Shown here one piece after another: positions 45,070 to 47,021 of a stretch of DNA of 47,021 bases. This DNA is from a virus. A program made the position numbers and the translations under genes. Each line of letters begins with the position of its first letter. Positions within the stretch are counted from its first letter, which is position 1. The notes beneath the pieces were generated by a model. That model saw only the letters and a program-made list of their open reading frames with translations, did no database searches and was not told where the DNA came from. Where the stretch lies: positions 1-47,021 of IMG/VR virus record IMGVR_UViG_3300023117_000029; one strand, given 5' to 3'.

Positions 45070-45322
45070 TGATAGAGACATCTACCTAGAACAAACATTT
45101 CTTCTGATGTATTACGGTGGCTTTACTTACACCGAAGCATATAAGTTGCCGATTCAATATCGCAACTGGTTTATTGATAGAATAAACAAAGAATTTAAGA
45201 AGGCAGCTGAAGCAGGTGAATCTGCCCAGACCAGAGCTGCACACCAAAACGATCCAACATCTAGAGCGATGATGGGGAACTCTAGAACAGAAAGTCCTTC
45301 TAGGATTCGAAGATTTACGTAA
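45056..45322 (+). CDS. Frameshift extension of the gp26-like protein (chaperone GT-type tail)
   Basis: This +1-frame segment is open from 45041 to 45322. It reads GLKPSDRDIYLEQTFLLMYY, then GGFTYTEAYKLPIQYRNWFI and DRINKEFKKA, a sequence I associate with short conserved tail proteins of T4-like phages. It has no ATG, GTG or TTG before 45107, and the conserved-looking residues start before that ATG, which has no ribosome site. It is therefore best read as the end of a 364-residue fusion with the gp26-like protein. The alternative is independent initiation at 45107, giving 71 residues. The C-terminus is basic (RTESPSRIRRFT). The tape measure gene follows after 51 nt. Confidence 0.65.
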   Translation, partial: GLKPSDRDIYLEQTFLLMYYGGFTYTEAYKLPIQYRNWFIDRINKEFKKAAEAGESAQTRAAHQNDPTSRAMMGNSRTESPSRIRRFT

Positions 45323-45326
45323 CTGT

Positions 45327-45334
45327 ATATTTAA
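45327..45334 (+). promoter_or_regulatory. ATATTTAA octamer before the tape measure gene
   Basis: ATATTTAA within GTATATTTAATAAATG is 39 nt before the ATG at 45374. It is a one-base variant of the recurring ATATTTAT motif, at a longer spacing than most. Low-confidence promoter element. Confidence 0.3.
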
Positions 45335-45373
45335 TAAATGCTGATAAGCAAATTCCCCAAACTGGTGTAGAGC

Positions 45374-47021
45374 ATGGCAGATCTTAATAATCTTATTGAA
45401 AAGTTAGAAGAACTATCAGGGCAAGGTGCTTCTGATGCCATTGCTGTCACAACAGAAAGATTAAGAAAACTAAGAGATCTCGTTTCTCAGATCGAAGCAG
45501 AAGGAACTGGCGGTCTATCAACTGCCCAACAACAAAGGGTCAACACTGCTAAGGCTATAATTAAGCAAGCAGGTGACGCAGCTAAGAGTTACGGAAAATC
45601 AGCTGCTTCCGCTGCGATGTCTACTAATGACATGACAAGCGCTCTCGAAACTGCAGCAAAAGCTGCTATAGCCGGAGGCTTAGCAGGCGGCTTAGTCAAG
45701 ATAGGCAGCGAATTAGATAAAGTGGCTTTTAAAGGGTCTAATTTTAATGAAGTTTTTAAGTCTCTTGGCATAGGAGCAGCTTCAGGTTTTGCAGATGCCT
45801 TTCAGGCAATGTATGACAAGGGTGTCCTTCCTACGCTGCAGGCTACTCAAGAGGAATTTGGCACGCTCTTTGGTGAAACCAAAAGAATGGTTGATGGAGC
45901 ATCACGATCTCTTATAGGTGATCTCGCAAGATCTGCTGATGAAACTGCTGCAATGGCTGATAAGCTCGGAAGAAGCTTAGATGTCAATACCAACTCCCTT
46001 AGATTTTTTAAGGGCGGCCTAGAGGGAACAAAGGAAGTAAGAAAAGATTTTGCTGAGTCTCTGAAAAGTCTTTTGCCTGTTCTTTTTATTATGGGCGAAG
46101 AAGTAAATAAGCTTTCACTCAGGCAGCTTGCAACATTTAAAAATGCTTTAAATCTCAGTTCTGAAGATCTTGCAGCGCTCGGTAAAAGAGCCACCGGCTT
46201 TGGGACATCTGTCCCAAGAGAGCTGATGAAGGTTGAGAGAACTGCAAAGGCTTTGGCTGATGCAACAGGATTAGATCGAAAACAGCTTGGTGCTAACCTT
46301 GCGGCAATGCGAGCTGACTTCCAAACATTTGGAAACGTAAGCACTGCTGAGCTTGGTAAGATTGCAGCAAGGGCTATGTCTCTGGGTGTTGAACTAGATA
46401 AGTTAACAGGACTTGCTACAAAGTTTGATGATTTTGATACTGCAGCAGATTCTGTCGCTACGCTATCACAAGCGCTAGGTGTCAATATCGACGCGTTCCA
46501 GCTATTTGAAACAGAAGATCCAACTGAGCGCTTAACAATGATCAGGGATGCTTTCTTAGAAGCAGGTCAAGATATCACTCAAATGAATAGGCGAACAAGA
46601 ACTTTGTTAGCCAATGTCGGTATTGATCCCTCTGCCTTGCTTCCGGCTCTCGCCCCCGGTGGCGCAGCACAAGAAAGAGGTGCTGGAATCCGTGAGGCCG
46701 CAGCCGGATTAGACATAGCTGCTCTTGAAAGATCTTTTGAACAAATTAGTCTAAAGATTCCTGAGGCATCTGAAAAATACCTTCAAGAAGTTGCGGTCCT
46801 CACAACAAGGCAGCTCGAAGGAATAGGGCAGCAGTTTACGAACGCAGTGCAAAATGCTGTGCTGAGCAGGCAGAATAGAGATCAGATCGCGCAGTCGTTC
46901 TCAAGATTGAGCAAGATTCCAGATTTAGCAAACGATGCTTTCTCCGGAATAGAGACACAAACAGGTGAAGTAAGCACAGAAGCGATCAAGGCTATTCGAA
47001 ATACTCAAGCACGCCTTAATA
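45374..47021 (+). CDS. Tape measure protein, N-terminal part (3' end outside window)
   Basis: The frame is open from ATG 45374 to the end of the window, 549 codons so far. The sequence is Ala/Leu/Lys/Glu-rich and mainly helical, starting MADLNNLIEKLEELSGQGAS, with a hydrophobic segment (AAKAAIAGGLAGGLVKIG) around residue 95-115 and later conserved tape-measure-like blocks (ATGLDRKQLGANLAAMRADF, LSQALGVNIDAFQLFE, PTERLTMIRDAFLEAG). It sets tail length and leaves the tube at infection. In T4 the equivalent is gp29; the position after tube and chaperone-like genes matches tailed phages generally. Size cannot be judged because the gene is cut by the window edge. Confidence 0.78.
   Translation, partial: MADLNNLIEKLEELSGQGASDAIAVTTERLRKLRDLVSQIEAEGTGGLSTAQQQRVNTAKAIIKQAGDAAKSYGKSAASAAMSTNDMTSALETAAKAAIAGGLAGGLVKIGSELDKVAFKGSNFNEVFKSLGIGAASGFADAFQAMYDKGVLPTLQATQEEFGTLFGETKRMVDGASRSLIGDLARSADETAAMADKLGRSLDVNTNSLRFFKGGLEGTKEVRKDFAESLKSLLPVLFIMGEEVNKLSLRQLATFKNALNLSSEDLAALGKRATGFGTSVPRELMKVERTAKALADATGLDRKQLGANLAAMRADFQTFGNVSTAELGKIAARAMSLGVELDKLTGLATKFDDFDTAADSVATLSQALGVNIDAFQLFETEDPTERLTMIRDAFLEAGQDITQMNRRTRTLLANVGIDPSALLPALAPGGAAQERGAGIREAAAGLDIAALERSFEQISLKIPEASEKYLQEVAVLTTRQLEGIGQQFTNAVQNAVLSRQNRDQIAQSFSRLSKIPDLANDAFSGIETQTGEVSTEAIKAIRNTQARLN

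Noticed and set aside
45107-45322. Independent 71-residue gene starting at ATG 45107
   Set aside because: There is no ribosome site before this ATG, and meaningful sequence (RDIYLEQTFLL) continues upstream of it in the same frame. It is kept as a fallback to the frameshift reading.
45847-46485. 212-residue minus-strand ORF
   Set aside because: It is opposite the tape measure coding sequence, Ser/Ala-rich as expected from antisense of Ala/Glu-rich codons, and no other gene uses that strand.
1-47021. tRNA genes, CRISPR arrays, insertion sequences, integrase or attachment sites
   Set aside because: The window is almost fully coding with gaps of at most about 160 nt; I found no cloverleaf-like gap sequence, no regularly spaced repeats and no transposase or integrase motifs.

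Overview
This window is a stretch of a large virulent myovirus genome of the wider T4-like supergroup. All 37 recognised coding regions lie on the + strand, are tightly packed (many ATGA or TAATG overlaps) and have no RNA genes, insertion sequences or integrase among them. Recognisable T4-type proteins are terminase gp17, portal gp20, prohead protease gp21, scaffold gp22, major capsid gp23, neck gp13 and gp14, a gp15-like tail completion protein, two tail sheaths gp18, tail tube gp19, a gp26-like baseplate/chaperone protein and a tape measure. Sequence similarity to T4 is distant, many proteins are larger than in T4, and half of the structural genes are not recognisable by eye. Base composition is moderate to AT-rich. 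The host cannot be named from this sequence; an uncultured aquatic bacterium is plausible, but that is an inference.

Layout: (1) 1-492 is the end of a coiled-coil fibre-like protein, closed by three tandem hairpins, the last an intrinsic terminator. (2) 613-3385 is an AT-rich three-gene cassette with two tandem DUF2827-like glycosyltransferases and a hexapeptide acetyltransferase. (3) 3441-17683 is a run of eight mostly unrecognised, probably virion (baseplate/adhesion) proteins, including one FN3-like and one LamG-like protein and two pairs that share domains. (4) 17683-22647 is a small DNA-metabolism block: RuvC-like nuclease, gp61-like primase, a single-chain fusion of the gp47 and gp46 recombination nuclease/ATPase, and a zinc-ribbon protein. 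(5) 22686-34079 is the head module: terminase, portal, protease, several small core/head proteins, a phage-encoded ribosomal protein bS21, scaffold and major capsid, again ended by three hairpins. (6) 34174-47021 is the neck and tail module up to a tape measure protein that runs off the window.

The most interesting signals are: a candidate +1 programmed ribosomal frameshift at 45020-45055 (AGGAGG, then a 6-bp hairpin, then U7-GG) that would join the gp26-like protein to a downstream ORF with no start codon of its own, just before the tape measure gene; a bS21 homologue inside the head operon; the gp47-gp46 fusion; tandem oversized sheath paralogues; and a recurring ATATTTAT/A octamer in seven intergenic gaps, mostly 21-26 nt before the start codon, which may be this phage's late promoter element.
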